In this document: piece by piece, positions 26,150-34,075 of the stretch
Numbering within the stretch: position 1 is the stretch's first letter
Layout: each line of letters starts with the position of its first letter
Assembly (NCBI GenBank): GCA_029227215.1
Contig: JAQXZM010000126.1
Span: 1 to 40,183 of the forward strand
Reading direction: 5' to 3'
DNA: 40,183 nt
From: Bifidobacteriaceae bacterium
GTDB taxonomy: Bacteria; Actinomycetota; Actinomycetes; Actinomycetales; Bifidobacteriaceae
The notes under the pieces: model-generated
What the model was told of the DNA's origin: nothing
Database searches by the model: none
Seen by the model: only the letters and a program-made list of their open reading frames with translations
Position numbers and translations under genes: made by a program

Positions 26150-27328
26150 CTACAGTTCGAGGGAGGCGAGGTCTTGGAGGCGCAGCACCCTGCCGTGACG
26201 GGTGTCGAAACTGTCGGCGCCGCTGTAGACAAGGAGGCGGTGCTCGGTATCCACGCCCATGCTATCGGCCATTTTGTCAATGGTCGCCCATGCATGCACA
26301 TCGTAGGTACTGCTTGCCTTCACTTCGATGACGTACTGCGGTTTTCCCGATTTCTCGATGACAAAGTCGATCTCCATGCCCCTGTTGTCACGCCAGTAAT
26401 ACAGCCGCGGCTCACGCCCGTGCATGTAATACTGCTTAATAATCTCCACGACAACCGCGTTCTCGAACAGATTGCCCCACGCATCCCCTCCACGCAGCTG
26501 CATAGGGCTCTCGATGCCTTGCAGATTGCACGCAAGACCCGTGTCGTAGAAATACAGTTTCGGCATCTTGACAAGCCGCTTTCCGTAATTCTTGTAATAC
26601 GGCAGCATGCGAAACGCAACGAAGCTGGACTCCAGAATCGACATCCAATCGTTGACGGTAATCCTGCTAACCCCGCACTCATTGGCAAAGTCCGAGGCAA
26701 CGTAGGATTTGCCGCATTGGTGCGCCGCATACTTCACGAACCGCGTGTAATCGGTGAGCTTGCGCACGCCAAGCTCCTTCCTTACATCACGCTCCACATA
26801 CGTGCGCAAGTAATCCTCATAGAAATTGACAGTGCGAATGGTACTGCCACCATAGAGTCTCGGATACCCGCCGCGAAACACCCACTCCTCGATGGAGTCG
26901 GGCCTTTCCGTATCCGCATCCGACGCGAGCACCTCGGAATACGACAACGGGAGCAGATGCCGGACCGCCACACGACCGGCGAGCGTTTGCGAAATCGTGT
27001 CGAGCAGCAGGAAATTCTGCGAACCCGTGAGCACGAACTGCCCTGGTTCGTTCGTTTCATCCACCACCTGTTGCAGATACGAGAAGAGCTGCGGCGTGCG
27101 CTGCGCCTCATCGAAGATGATGTGACGGTGGTACCGGCTCAAGAAATACCGGGGATCGTCATTGAAGGCACGGCGCGTATCAGGGTTCTCCATGCTCACA
27201 TATTCAAAGTCTGGGAAACACGCCTTGGCAAGGGTCGTCTTCCCGCTCTGCCGCGGTCCAGTGAGAGCGATGACAGGAAGTTCCGACGCTGAGAGGTGCA
27301 ACTCACGGGTCAATGCTCTTGGAATCAT
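26150..27328 (-). CDS. DUF4143-type AAA ATPase (ATPase A)
   Basis: Function unknown. This 392-residue protein starts at 27328 (MIPRALTREL) with GAGGA four bases upstream; the track start 14 codons earlier lies in the repeat array. It has an AAA_14 ATPase with Walker A GPRQSGKTT, Walker B HIIFDEAQ and sensor-like VLTGSQNFLLL. A winged-helix-like middle part follows (VASDFANECGVSRITVNDWM). The C-terminal DUF4143 part carries EIDFVIEK...VIEVKAS, which fits the PD-(D/E)XK nuclease pattern with its Asp, Glu and Lys present. A 23-bp repeat array fills the gap to recQ and runs into its ribosome site. It is a relative of ATPase B at 32854. Confidence 0.92.
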   Translation of the reverse strand: MIPRALTRELHLSASELPVIALTGPRQSGKTTLAKACFPDFEYVSMENPDTRRAFNDDPRYFLSRYHRHIIFDEAQRTPQLFSYLQQVVDETNEPGQFVLTGSQNFLLLDTISQTLAGRVAVRHLLPLSYSEVLASDADTERPDSIEEWVFRGGYPRLYGGSTIRTVNFYEDYLRTYVERDVRKELGVRKLTDYTRFVKYAAHQCGKSYVASDFANECGVSRITVNDWMSILESSFVAFRMLPYYKNYGKRLVKMPKLYFYDTGLACNLQGIESPMQLRGGDAWGNLFENAVVVEIIKQYYMHGREPRLYYWRDNRGMEIDFVIEKSGKPQYVIEVKASSTYDVHAWATIDKMADSMGVDTEHRLLVYSGADSFDTRHGRVLRLQDLASLEL

Positions 27329-27334
27329 GCAATC

Positions 27335-27441
27335 CTCTACTATACAAATTCCACCAACATTACTATACAAATTGTACGGCTTCTACTATACATTTTGCAC
27401 TATCTCTACTATACAAATCGTACGTTATTCTACGATGCACC
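27335..27441 (-). repeat. 23-bp periodic direct-repeat array upstream of ATPase A
   Basis: On the minus strand four 12-mers ATTTGTATAGTA (one is AAATGTATAGTA) recur every 23 bases, with unrelated 11-bp spacers; a fifth, degenerate TGCATCGTA lies further upstream. Plus-strand TACTATA starts fall at 27338, 27361, 27384 and 27407. The array fills nearly the whole 117-bp gap between recQ and ATPase A and ends in the ribosome site. TATAGT in each unit resembles a -10 box. Operator or iteron-like function is inferred. Confidence 0.9.
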
Positions 27442-27445
27442 ATGC

Positions 27446-29572
27446 TCAGCTGCGGTCGGCGAAGGAGGCGATCGCCTGCATGAAGCGGTCGCCGTAGGCC
27501 TCGAGCTTGCGCTCGCCCACGCCGCTGATCGCGAGGAAGGCATCGGGCGTGGTCGGCTTGTCGCGCACCATCTGGCGCAGCGTGCGGTCGTTGAACACCA
27601 TGTAGGGCGGGCGGCCCTCCTCGCGGGCGATCTCGGTGCGCACGCGGCGCAGCTCGTCGAAAAGCTCGGCGTCATCGGTCGAGTCGAACGTGAGGTCGGC
27701 CCTTGTGCCAGCGCCACCACGGGAGCCCGCACCATACGTGCCATTGCCAGCGCCGGCACCGGCCGCACCGCCCGCTCCCCTGCCTGCGCCACCGCTCAGG
27801 TTGCGCGACGCTTCGCGCTTGACCAGGTAGCGGAACCCGCGATGCGTGGTCTCCTCCATGCGCGGCCCGAAAAGCACCACGGGGAAGCGCCCTTCCGCAA
27901 TGACGAGGAAGCCTTCCGACACCATCTGCGTGATGAGGTCCTTGATGCCAGCGATCGGCAATGCCGAGAGCGAGCCGTACATCTTGTTGCCCGCAAGTCC
28001 GCTGCCCACGATCGCCTCGGACTTGGAACCGTGGAGCATGTCGGCGAGCTTGGACTTGCCCACGCCAAAACCGCCGTTTTGCAAGGTGTAGAAGACCCCA
28101 CGCATCACGCAGATGGCTGCGGCGGTCATGTCGATCGTCTCGAACGTGCCCTCGCAGTTGAGGCAATTGCCGCATTGTTCCGATGCCGGCGTCTCGCCGA
28201 AATAGCGCAGGATCACGGCTCGCAGGCACTGCGTGGTGCGGCAGTAGCCCGCCATCGCGTTGAGCTGCGCGCGCTTGGAAGCGATGAGCGCCTCCTGCTG
28301 GGAGATCTGTTGGCCGAACTGCTGCGGAGCTGCCTGCGAAGCTCGCGATTCCGCCCCGCCTCCCGGATTCACATCACCCGGCTCAGCACCATCGGCGCCA
28401 CCCGCACCCGCGTCGCCTGCACCCTCCGCAAACCCCGCACCGCCGAAGCCGCCATCATCCCCGCCGGCGCCGCCGCCCACGCCGAGCGCCGCGGCGTCCT
28501 GGTTGATGAAGCGCGTGCGCAGGTTGATGTCCGCATCGTTCCACAGCAGCATGCACCGGCCCGGGTCGCCGTCGCGCCCGGCGCGCCCCGCCTCCTGGTA
28601 GTAGGCCTCCATGCTGCCGGGCATGTTGTGGTGGATCACATAGCGCACGTCGGGCTTGTCGATGCCCATGCCGAATGCATTGGTCGCCACGATCACGCGC
28701 ACGCGATCCGCCACGAAATCCTCCTGCACCCGGCGCCGCGTGTCGGAATCCATGCCCGCATGGTAGCCGCGTGCGTTCGTGCCCGCGGCGCGCAGCGATT
28801 CCGCGAGCTCGTCCACTTCCCTGCGGCTCGCGCAGTACACGATGCCCGCGTCATCGGGATGCCCGGTCACATACTGGCGGATCCACTGGTCTTTCTCGGA
28901 GCGCGACATCCGCCGTGTGCCGAACCACAGGTTCGGCCGGTCGAAGCTCGTCTGGATCACCTGCGGGTCGCGCAGCCCCAGCACGCGCACGATGTCGTCC
29001 TTGACACGGGGCGTGGCGGTGGCGGTGAACGCCGCAAGCCGCGGACGGCGCGGCAGACCCGCCACGAATCCGCCGATCATCGAGTATTCCGGGCGGAAGT
29101 CATGCCCCCATTGGCTCACGCAATGCGCTTCGTCCACCGCCACGAGCGCGATGTCAAGACTGGCCGCAAGATCGCGAAAATCCCGTCGTGACAAGCGTTC
29201 CGGCGCGCAATACAGCAGCACTACCTCACCGGCGCGCACGCGGTCCATCACGTCACGCTGCTCGTCAGAGCTCAGCGATGAATTGAGATAGGCCGAGGGC
29301 ACGCCCGCCGCCTCCAGCGCCGCCACTTGGTCGTGCATGAGCGCGATGAGCGGCGAGATGACGAGCGTCACGCCCTCGAACAGCAAGCTGGGCACTTGGT
29401 AGCACAGGGATTTGCCGGCGCCGGTGGGCATGATGGCGAGCGTGTCGCGGCCCGACAGGATCGCTTCGATCGCCTGCTGCTGGCCGGGGCGGAACGATTC
29501 GTAGCCGAAGTACCGCTTGAGCGCAGCCTGGGCATCCGCCATCGCCGCGCCCGTTCCGTTACTCGTCGTCAT
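27446..29572 (-). CDS. recQ: ATP-dependent DNA helicase RecQ
   Basis: A 3'-5' superfamily 2 helicase for recombination and repair. This 708-residue protein has the expected motifs: motif 0 FRPGQQQAI, Walker A MPTGAGKSLCYQ, the DEAH box AVDEAHCVSQWGHDFRPEY, and motif III AFTATATP. The zinc-binding cysteines are in YCRTTQC and CGNCLNC, and a C-terminal HRDC domain follows (AISGVGERKLEAYG). Two Gly/Ala-rich linkers, one before the zinc domain (GVGGGAGGDDGGFGGAG) and one before HRDC (GGAGRGAGGAAGAGAGNG), are unusual and probably flexible. GGAGG lies six bases before the start. metB and cbs lie upstream behind a terminator. Confidence 0.96.
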   Translation of the reverse strand: MTTSNGTGAAMADAQAALKRYFGYESFRPGQQQAIEAILSGRDTLAIMPTGAGKSLCYQVPSLLFEGVTLVISPLIALMHDQVAALEAAGVPSAYLNSSLSSDEQRDVMDRVRAGEVVLLYCAPERLSRRDFRDLAASLDIALVAVDEAHCVSQWGHDFRPEYSMIGGFVAGLPRRPRLAAFTATATPRVKDDIVRVLGLRDPQVIQTSFDRPNLWFGTRRMSRSEKDQWIRQYVTGHPDDAGIVYCASRREVDELAESLRAAGTNARGYHAGMDSDTRRRVQEDFVADRVRVIVATNAFGMGIDKPDVRYVIHHNMPGSMEAYYQEAGRAGRDGDPGRCMLLWNDADINLRTRFINQDAAALGVGGGAGGDDGGFGGAGFAEGAGDAGAGGADGAEPGDVNPGGGAESRASQAAPQQFGQQISQQEALIASKRAQLNAMAGYCRTTQCLRAVILRYFGETPASEQCGNCLNCEGTFETIDMTAAAICVMRGVFYTLQNGGFGVGKSKLADMLHGSKSEAIVGSGLAGNKMYGSLSALPIAGIKDLITQMVSEGFLVIAEGRFPVVLFGPRMEETTHRGFRYLVKREASRNLSGGAGRGAGGAAGAGAGNGTYGAGSRGGAGTRADLTFDSTDDAELFDELRRVRTEIAREEGRPPYMVFNDRTLRQMVRDKPTTPDAFLAISGVGERKLEAYGDRFMQAIASFADRS

Positions 29573-29625
29573 CGCGTTCCTCCCCTGCCAAAGTCCGAGT
29601 CAGAGCCAAAACCGCCACCGGCCTC

Positions 29626-29673
29626 GGCAAAAACAAACCGCCGTCTGCCATTGTATGAAATGACAGGCGGCGG
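29626..29673 (-). terminator. Rho-independent terminator of the cbs-metB unit
   Basis: The arms at 29638-29652 and 29659-29673 (CCGCCGTCTGCCATT against AATGACAGGCGGCGG) form a 13- to 14-bp stem with one mismatch and a 6-base loop. On the minus strand TTTGTTTTTG follows. It lies between the metB stop and the recQ start. Confidence 0.85.
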
Positions 29674-29735
29674 CGCTATTTTCACACCCTCGGAACACGC
29701 GCGGACGTGTTCAGATCGTCAGAGGTTTTGGCACG

Positions 29736-29761
29736 CTGGCATGCCCGTTCCGGCATGCCAG
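29736..29761. other. Perfect 10-bp inverted repeat downstream of metB
   Basis: CTGGCATGCC and GGCATGCCAG flank a 6-base loop. It lies near a TCAGAGGTTTTGG motif that also occurs at the ends of the 143-bp repeat, so it may be part of a repeat remnant. No T-run adjoins it. Confidence 0.55.
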
Positions 29762-29792
29762 AGATCGCGCCAGAGGTTGTGCGATATGCCTT

Positions 29793-30989
29793 TCAGATCC
29801 TCACCGCGGCGTTCGCCGTGGCGAGCGCCTGGTCGAGGTCGGCGATGAGGTCGTTCACATCCTCGATGCCCACGGAGATGCGCACGAGGTTCTCCGGCAC
29901 GGCGTTCGAGGTGCCGGCGACGGAAGCGTGCGTCATCGCGGCGGGGTGCTCGATGAGGGATTCCACGCCGCCGAGCGATTCGGCGAGCGAGAACAGCCTC
30001 GTGGACTCGGCGAACTTGAGCGCCGCCTCCTTGCCGCCCGCGAGCTGCACGGAGATCATGCCGCCGAAGCCGCCGTGCATCTGGCGCTTGGCGATGTCGT
30101 GGCCCGGGTGCGATTCAAGGCCGGGGTACCACACCTTCTCGATGCCCTCGGCGCCCTCGAGATGCTGGGCGATGGCGAGCGCGTTCTCGCTGTGGCGCTG
30201 CATGCGCAGCGGCAGGGTCTTGAGGCCGCGGATCTGGATCCAGGAGTCGAAGGGGCTGGGCACGGCGCCGGCGGAGTTCTGCAGGAAGCCGAACTTCTCG
30301 GCGAGTTCGTCGTCATCCACCACGAGGGCGCCGCCCACCACGTCGGAGTGGCCGCCGATGTACTTGGTGGTGGAGTACGCCACCACGTCGGCGCCCAGCT
30401 CGAGCGGATGCTGCAGCGCCGGGGAGGCGAATGTGTTGTCGACCACCACGGTCAGGCCGTGCTCATGGGCGATGGCGGCGGTCGCCTCGATGTCGGTGAT
30501 GGCGAGCAGCGGGTTGGACGGCGTCTCGATCCAGATGAGCGCGAAGCTCTCGGTGTTGAGCGCCTTGTTGACGGCGGCAAGGTCGGAGACGTCCACCGTG
30601 GTGATCTTGATGCCCCACGGCACGAACACCTTGGAAAGCAGGCGGTAGGTGCCGCCGTACACGTCGTTGCCGAGCATCACGCGGTCGCCGGGCTTGAGCA
30701 CGGAGCGCAGCAGCACGTCGATGGCGGCGAGGCCGGACGAGAACGCGAGCGCGTGCTTGGCGCCTTCGATGGCGGCGAGCTGCTCGTCGAACACGTTGCG
30801 CGTGGGGTTGATGGAGCGGCTGTAGTCGTAGCCGTTGATCGGTTGGCCCACATGCGGCTGGCGGAACGTGCTCGTCATGTAGATGGGCGGCACGACGGCG
30901 CCGGTGGTGGGGTCGGGCTCCTGCCCGGCGTGGATGGCGCGGGTGGCGATGGCGTCGTTGCTGAAGTCCTGTGCGGTGGTGTTGGTCAT
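29793..30989 (-). CDS. metB: Cystathionine gamma-synthase/gamma-lyase family protein
   Basis: A Cys/Met-metabolism PLP enzyme. The PLP lysine lies in YSTTKYIGGHSDVVGGA. The substrate-binding Tyr/Arg segment is YDYSRSINPTR, and FSSGLAAIDVLL and LIWIETPSNPLL are family motifs. Length is 398 residues. It could make cystathionine from activated homoserine plus cysteine (MetB) or cleave cystathionine to cysteine (CGL); these activities are hard to separate by sequence. The neighbouring beta-synthase gene upstream on the same strand (137-bp gap) favours the reverse transsulfuration direction, from homocysteine to cysteine. GAGGA lies about nine bases before the start. Confidence 0.93.
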   Translation of the reverse strand: MTNTTAQDFSNDAIATRAIHAGQEPDPTTGAVVPPIYMTSTFRQPHVGQPINGYDYSRSINPTRNVFDEQLAAIEGAKHALAFSSGLAAIDVLLRSVLKPGDRVMLGNDVYGGTYRLLSKVFVPWGIKITTVDVSDLAAVNKALNTESFALIWIETPSNPLLAITDIEATAAIAHEHGLTVVVDNTFASPALQHPLELGADVVAYSTTKYIGGHSDVVGGALVVDDDELAEKFGFLQNSAGAVPSPFDSWIQIRGLKTLPLRMQRHSENALAIAQHLEGAEGIEKVWYPGLESHPGHDIAKRQMHGGFGGMISVQLAGGKEAALKFAESTRLFSLAESLGGVESLIEHPAAMTHASVAGTSNAVPENLVRISVGIEDVNDLIADLDQALATANAAVRI

Positions 30990-31087
30990 GATGTGGTCCT
31001 CTATATATGCGTCTTGTTGATTGGTTGATCGTGTTTGTGGATTGTGTGCTATGGATTATCGATGATTGAGAATCAGGAGGGACGGTC

Positions 31088-31129
31088 GGCCCTGCGATTC
31101 GCGGCCCTGCGATTCGGCCCTGCGATTCA
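31088..31129 (-). repeat. 13-bp tandem repeat x3 spanning the cbs stop codon
   Basis: GGCCCTGCGATTC occurs at 31088, 31103 and 31116 (the first two separated by GC). The third copy ends inside the cbs stop codon (plus-strand TCA, 31127-31129). A fourth partial GGCCCTGC follows inside the gene. Confidence 0.85.
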
Positions 31130-32203
31130 GCGGCCCTGCTCGGCGGCCTTGGCGTTCGCGTCGGACTGCACGGCGGCGATAGCGTCGTCGATGGTCTTCT
31201 GGGCGGTGGAGTCGCCGCGGGCGGCGGCTTCATCTTCCAAGATCTTGCCGAAACCGTTGTCGGCGAGCCACTGGTCGTTGAAGATCGTGGACATGTAGCT
31301 GCGGCCGGAATCCGGCAAAAGCACGACCACGAGGTCATCCTTGGTGAGCTTCTCGGCCTTCGCCATCTTGATGGCGCCGGCGACCGCCATGCCACTGGAG
31401 CCGCCCACGAGCAGGCCTTCCTCACGGGAGAGGCGGCGTGCCATGGCGAACGCCTCGAGGTCGGAGACGTGGTAGAAGCCGTCGACGAGCTTGGGGTCGT
31501 AGATGCCTGGGTAGAAGTCCTCGCCCACGCCTTCGACCTTGTAGCCGTGCACATCGTGGGGGTTCGAGAAGATGGAGCCGTCCGGGTCGGCGCCGATGGC
31601 GCGCACCGCGCCGTTCGAGACCTCCTTGAGGTAGCGGCTCACGCCCATCATGGTGCCGCAGGTGCCCATGCCGGCGACGAAGTGGGTGACCTTGCCGTCC
31701 GTGTCGCGCCAGATTTCGGGGCCGGTGGTGCGGTAGTGGCTTTCGGGGCCGTTGACGTTGAAGTACTGGTTGGGCTTGTAGCCGCCCGGGATCGTCTCGG
31801 CGAGGCGGTCGGAGATGTTGTAGTAGGAGCGCGGGTCGTCTGGCTCCACGTTGGGGGCCACCACCACGGTGGCGCCGTAGGAGCGCAGCACCGCGCGCTT
31901 GGCTTCGTTGACCTTCTCGGGTACCACGAACACGGCGTTGTAGCCGCGCTGCTGCGCCACGAGAGCGAGGCCGACGCCGGTGTTGCCGCTCGTGGGCTCC
32001 ACGATGGTGCCGCCGGGCTTGAGCTGGCCGTCGCGCTCGGCGGCGTCGATGATGCGTTCAGCGATGCGGTCCTTACTGGAGCCGCCGGGGTTGAAGTACT
32101 CCACCTTCACCGCGATCGTGGCGTCGATGCCGGCGGTCACGCGATGGAGCTTGACGAGAGGGGTGTTGCCGATGAGGTCCGTGATCTGGTCTGCGATCTT
32201 CAT
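31127..32203 (-). CDS. cbs: Cystathionine beta-synthase-type PLP enzyme (cysteine synthase family)
   Basis: The start is the ATG at 32203 (MKIADQITDLIGNTPLV), where family homology begins; AAGG lies about ten bases upstream. The PLP lysine is in NPGGSSKDRIAERII, and EPTSGNTGVGLA binds the phosphate. The segments IGADPDGSIF, VEGVGEDFYP and VVLLPDSGRSYMSTIFND are those of cystathionine beta-synthases rather than CysK. Length is 358 residues, with no C-terminal CBS-domain pair. It would join homocysteine and serine into cystathionine, which the neighbouring gamma-lyase/synthase can cleave. Cysteine synthase activity cannot be excluded. The leader (about 270 nt) contains a closed multi-stem RNA structure. 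Confidence 0.9.
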   Translation of the reverse strand: MKIADQITDLIGNTPLVKLHRVTAGIDATIAVKVEYFNPGGSSKDRIAERIIDAAERDGQLKPGGTIVEPTSGNTGVGLALVAQQRGYNAVFVVPEKVNEAKRAVLRSYGATVVVAPNVEPDDPRSYYNISDRLAETIPGGYKPNQYFNVNGPESHYRTTGPEIWRDTDGKVTHFVAGMGTCGTMMGVSRYLKEVSNGAVRAIGADPDGSIFSNPHDVHGYKVEGVGEDFYPGIYDPKLVDGFYHVSDLEAFAMARRLSREEGLLVGGSSGMAVAGAIKMAKAEKLTKDDLVVVLLPDSGRSYMSTIFNDQWLADNGFGKILEDEAAARGDSTAQKTIDDAIAAVQSDANAKAAEQGR

Positions 32204-32390
32204 AATGTGTGCCTTACTGTGCTGGTTTCGTTGTTTTCCGTTGTTTTCGAAGTGCGAACAAGTTTCGTTCGACGGTTGCAGGCGTAAGGCTGGGAGTCGC
32301 TGCGCATGGTGATTGCTGCTGAATCCAACGGTTTGTTTGGTGGAATCCGATTGCAATCCGATTGGTGATGAAGCCCTGTGGGCGAGACAT

Positions 32391-32474
32391 CGTTCAATTC
32401 TGGTATGCGTCAAGCGACGCACAGCCACTGGCTGGCGTCGTTAGCGACAACAACACGACGAATTGAACTTCATG
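32391..32474 (-). ncRNA. Structured leader RNA at the 5' end of the cbs transcript (candidate)
   Basis: The closing arms GAATTGAAC and GTTCAATTC (9 bp, perfect) enclose about 60 nt. Inside, CGACGC-CAGCC pairs with GGCTG-GCGTCG (11 bp, one bulge). Two small hairpins reuse the same strands: TGCGTC/GACGCA and GTCG/CGAC, so the folds are mutually exclusive. The closing stem starts about six bases behind the predicted transcription start. This geometry resembles regulatory leaders such as riboswitches or attenuators; no known class is recognised. Confidence 0.5.
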
Positions 32475-32480
32475 CTTGTG

Positions 32481-32489
32481 ACTATAGCA
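32481..32489 (-). promoter_or_regulatory. Extended -10 promoter of cbs
   Basis: On the minus strand TGCTATAGT is an extended -10. A start about seven bases later (near 32474) would place the leader RNA structure at the very 5' end. No good -35 is visible. Confidence 0.55.
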
Positions 32490-32643
32490 CGCGGTTTTCG
32501 GAGCCTCGTTCACATGACCGCAACATGGGCGCGAAACAGGGCGGATCCCAACGCCTCCCCTGGCGTGTCGCATCCATGACGCGCTTCTCGCCATGTTTCG
32601 ATTGTTGCATCCTGCAATGTGTGGTTAGGATTATCATGACCTT

Positions 32644-32758
32644 CACTACCGAATTAACATGACTCTCACTACCAGATTTGCATAGACTCCACTACCAGAT
32701 TTGCATACGATAGACTGCCACATTAACATGAGCATCACTACCGGATTTGCATAACCAT
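32644..32758 (+). repeat. 23-bp periodic direct-repeat array upstream of ATPase B
   Basis: Five 23-bp units of the type CACTACCAGATTTGCATAGA begin at 32644, 32667, 32690, 32713 and 32736, exactly 23 bases apart. A sixth, degenerate unit (ATTATCATGAC) may precede them at 32621. Three units have ATTTGCATA and two ATTAACATG. The core ATTTGYATA and its orientation are shared with the array in front of ATPase A. The rest of the 650-bp cbs-to-ATPase B stretch holds the cbs leader and no other gene. Confidence 0.9.
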
Positions 32759-32853
32759 CAATGCCAACACACCACCAACGCGCCGTCGCCACCACCCGCG
32801 TAAGGCACCCTAAAGCCTTGCAAACACACGCAACCAAGCCAGAAAGCCGTATC

Positions 32854-34014
32854 ATGATCCCTCGTATCATCTCGCCCATCACCCAGAAAATGGCATCATG
32901 GTTCCCGGTCGTCGCCGTCACCGGACCACGCCAAAGCGGCAAGTCCACGCTACTCAAATCCGTATTCCCCGATTACACGTATCTCAACCTCGAAACCCGC
33001 AATCTGCGCACCAGCGCCCAGGCCGATCCGGTGGGATTCATTCACTCGCGCCCTGCGCATCTGTTCATCGACGAAGCGCAATACGCGCCGGACATCTTCG
33101 CCGAGATCCAGGCGGCGAGCGACGAGCGCGGCGAGATGGGCCAATACGTGCTGTCCGGTTCGCAGAACTTCCTGCTGCTCCACGGCATCGACGAATCGCT
33201 CGCCGGCCGCGTGGGCTTGCTGCAATTGCTCCCGCTGAGCTATGCCGAGGCCACGCAGTCGGATCCCAGCCTCAGCGTGGACGCGTTCATGCTGCGCGGC
33301 GGGTACCCACACCTGTATGACGTGGCGGTGCCGCTCAACATCTACTTCCAAAGCTATATCTCCACCTACATCGAACGCGACGTCGCCGGCATCGTAAGCC
33401 CCGAGAACCTCGAGCAGTTCCGCACGTTCCTGCGGCTATGCGCCGACAGCGCCGGTCAGTTGCTCAATGTCACCCACCTGGCCGCCGAGGCGGACGTGGC
33501 GTTCAAGACCGCCCGTGCCTGGCTGTCGCTGCTGCAATCGAGCTACATCGTGTTTCTGCTCAAGCCTTATGCCTCGAACATCCGCAAGCGGCTGACCAAG
33601 ACGCCCAAGCTTTACTTCCACGACACCGGCCTGCTATGCCATCTGCTGGGCATCGACACGCTCGAATCGCTGCTCACCAGCCCCAAGCGCGGCGAGGTGT
33701 TCGAGAACCTCGTCGTCGAAGAAACGCTCAAGCACCACCTCAATGCCGCCCGCACGCCGGATCTCTACTTCTACCGCGATTCCAACGACGTGGAGGTGGA
33801 TCTCATGGACATGACCATCGCAAGCGCACCCCGCCTCATCGAGGTCAAGTCCGGGCAGACCGCGCGGCTAGGCTTTGCGAAGAACGTGGCGAGCGTCGGC
33901 GAACTGCTCCATGTGCCGCCCGCGCAGCGCCTGGTCGCCTACCGCGGCGACGAGGCGTTCCAATCCCCCAACGCCGCGTTCACCCCGATCACGGACTATC
34001 TGCGCTTCGAATGA
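32854..34014 (+). CDS. DUF4143-type AAA ATPase (ATPase B)
   Basis: Function unknown; a homologue of ATPase A. The start at 32854 (MIPRIISPITQKMASW) is chosen because homology with ATPase A (MIPRALTREL) begins there. The ORF extends up to an ATG at 32761, directly behind the repeat array, so a 31-residue extension is possible; neither start has a strong ribosome site. The ATPase core has Walker A GPRQSGKST and Walker B LFIDEAQYAP, with VLSGSQNFLLL. A winged-helix-like part follows (HLAAEADVAFKTARAWLS). The C-terminal DUF4143 part has VEVDLMDM...LIEVKSGQ, retaining the Asp and ExK residues of the PD-(D/E)XK pattern. Length is 386 residues. Confidence 0.92.
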   Translation: MIPRIISPITQKMASWFPVVAVTGPRQSGKSTLLKSVFPDYTYLNLETRNLRTSAQADPVGFIHSRPAHLFIDEAQYAPDIFAEIQAASDERGEMGQYVLSGSQNFLLLHGIDESLAGRVGLLQLLPLSYAEATQSDPSLSVDAFMLRGGYPHLYDVAVPLNIYFQSYISTYIERDVAGIVSPENLEQFRTFLRLCADSAGQLLNVTHLAAEADVAFKTARAWLSLLQSSYIVFLLKPYASNIRKRLTKTPKLYFHDTGLLCHLLGIDTLESLLTSPKRGEVFENLVVEETLKHHLNAARTPDLYFYRDSNDVEVDLMDMTIASAPRLIEVKSGQTARLGFAKNVASVGELLHVPPAQRLVAYRGDEAFQSPNAAFTPITDYLRFE

Positions 34015-34075
34015 CTGTCGTTTGCCCAATGCGCTCGCCCCAGCCAGGCCGTCCCGCGCGCAGGTGTCGCAGCGG

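Noticed and set aside
25666-26301. 211-codon minus-strand ORF, similar in one stretch to an ORF at 19177-19446
   Set aside because: The similarity follows from the 143-bp nucleotide repeat; the ORF overlaps the end of ATPase A and runs through palindromic repeats without a ribosome site.
27335-27441. CRISPR array
   Set aside because: The conserved part is only 12 bp with 11-bp spacers, and no cas genes are present.
32391-32474. T-box leader for cbs
   Set aside because: No T-box sequence (TGGNACCGCG-like) or specifier loop arrangement was found.
32644-32758. Type III toxin-antitoxin RNA repeats
   Set aside because: The following gene is an ATPase, not a ToxN-type endoribonuclease, and no terminator separates the repeats from it; kept only as an analogy.
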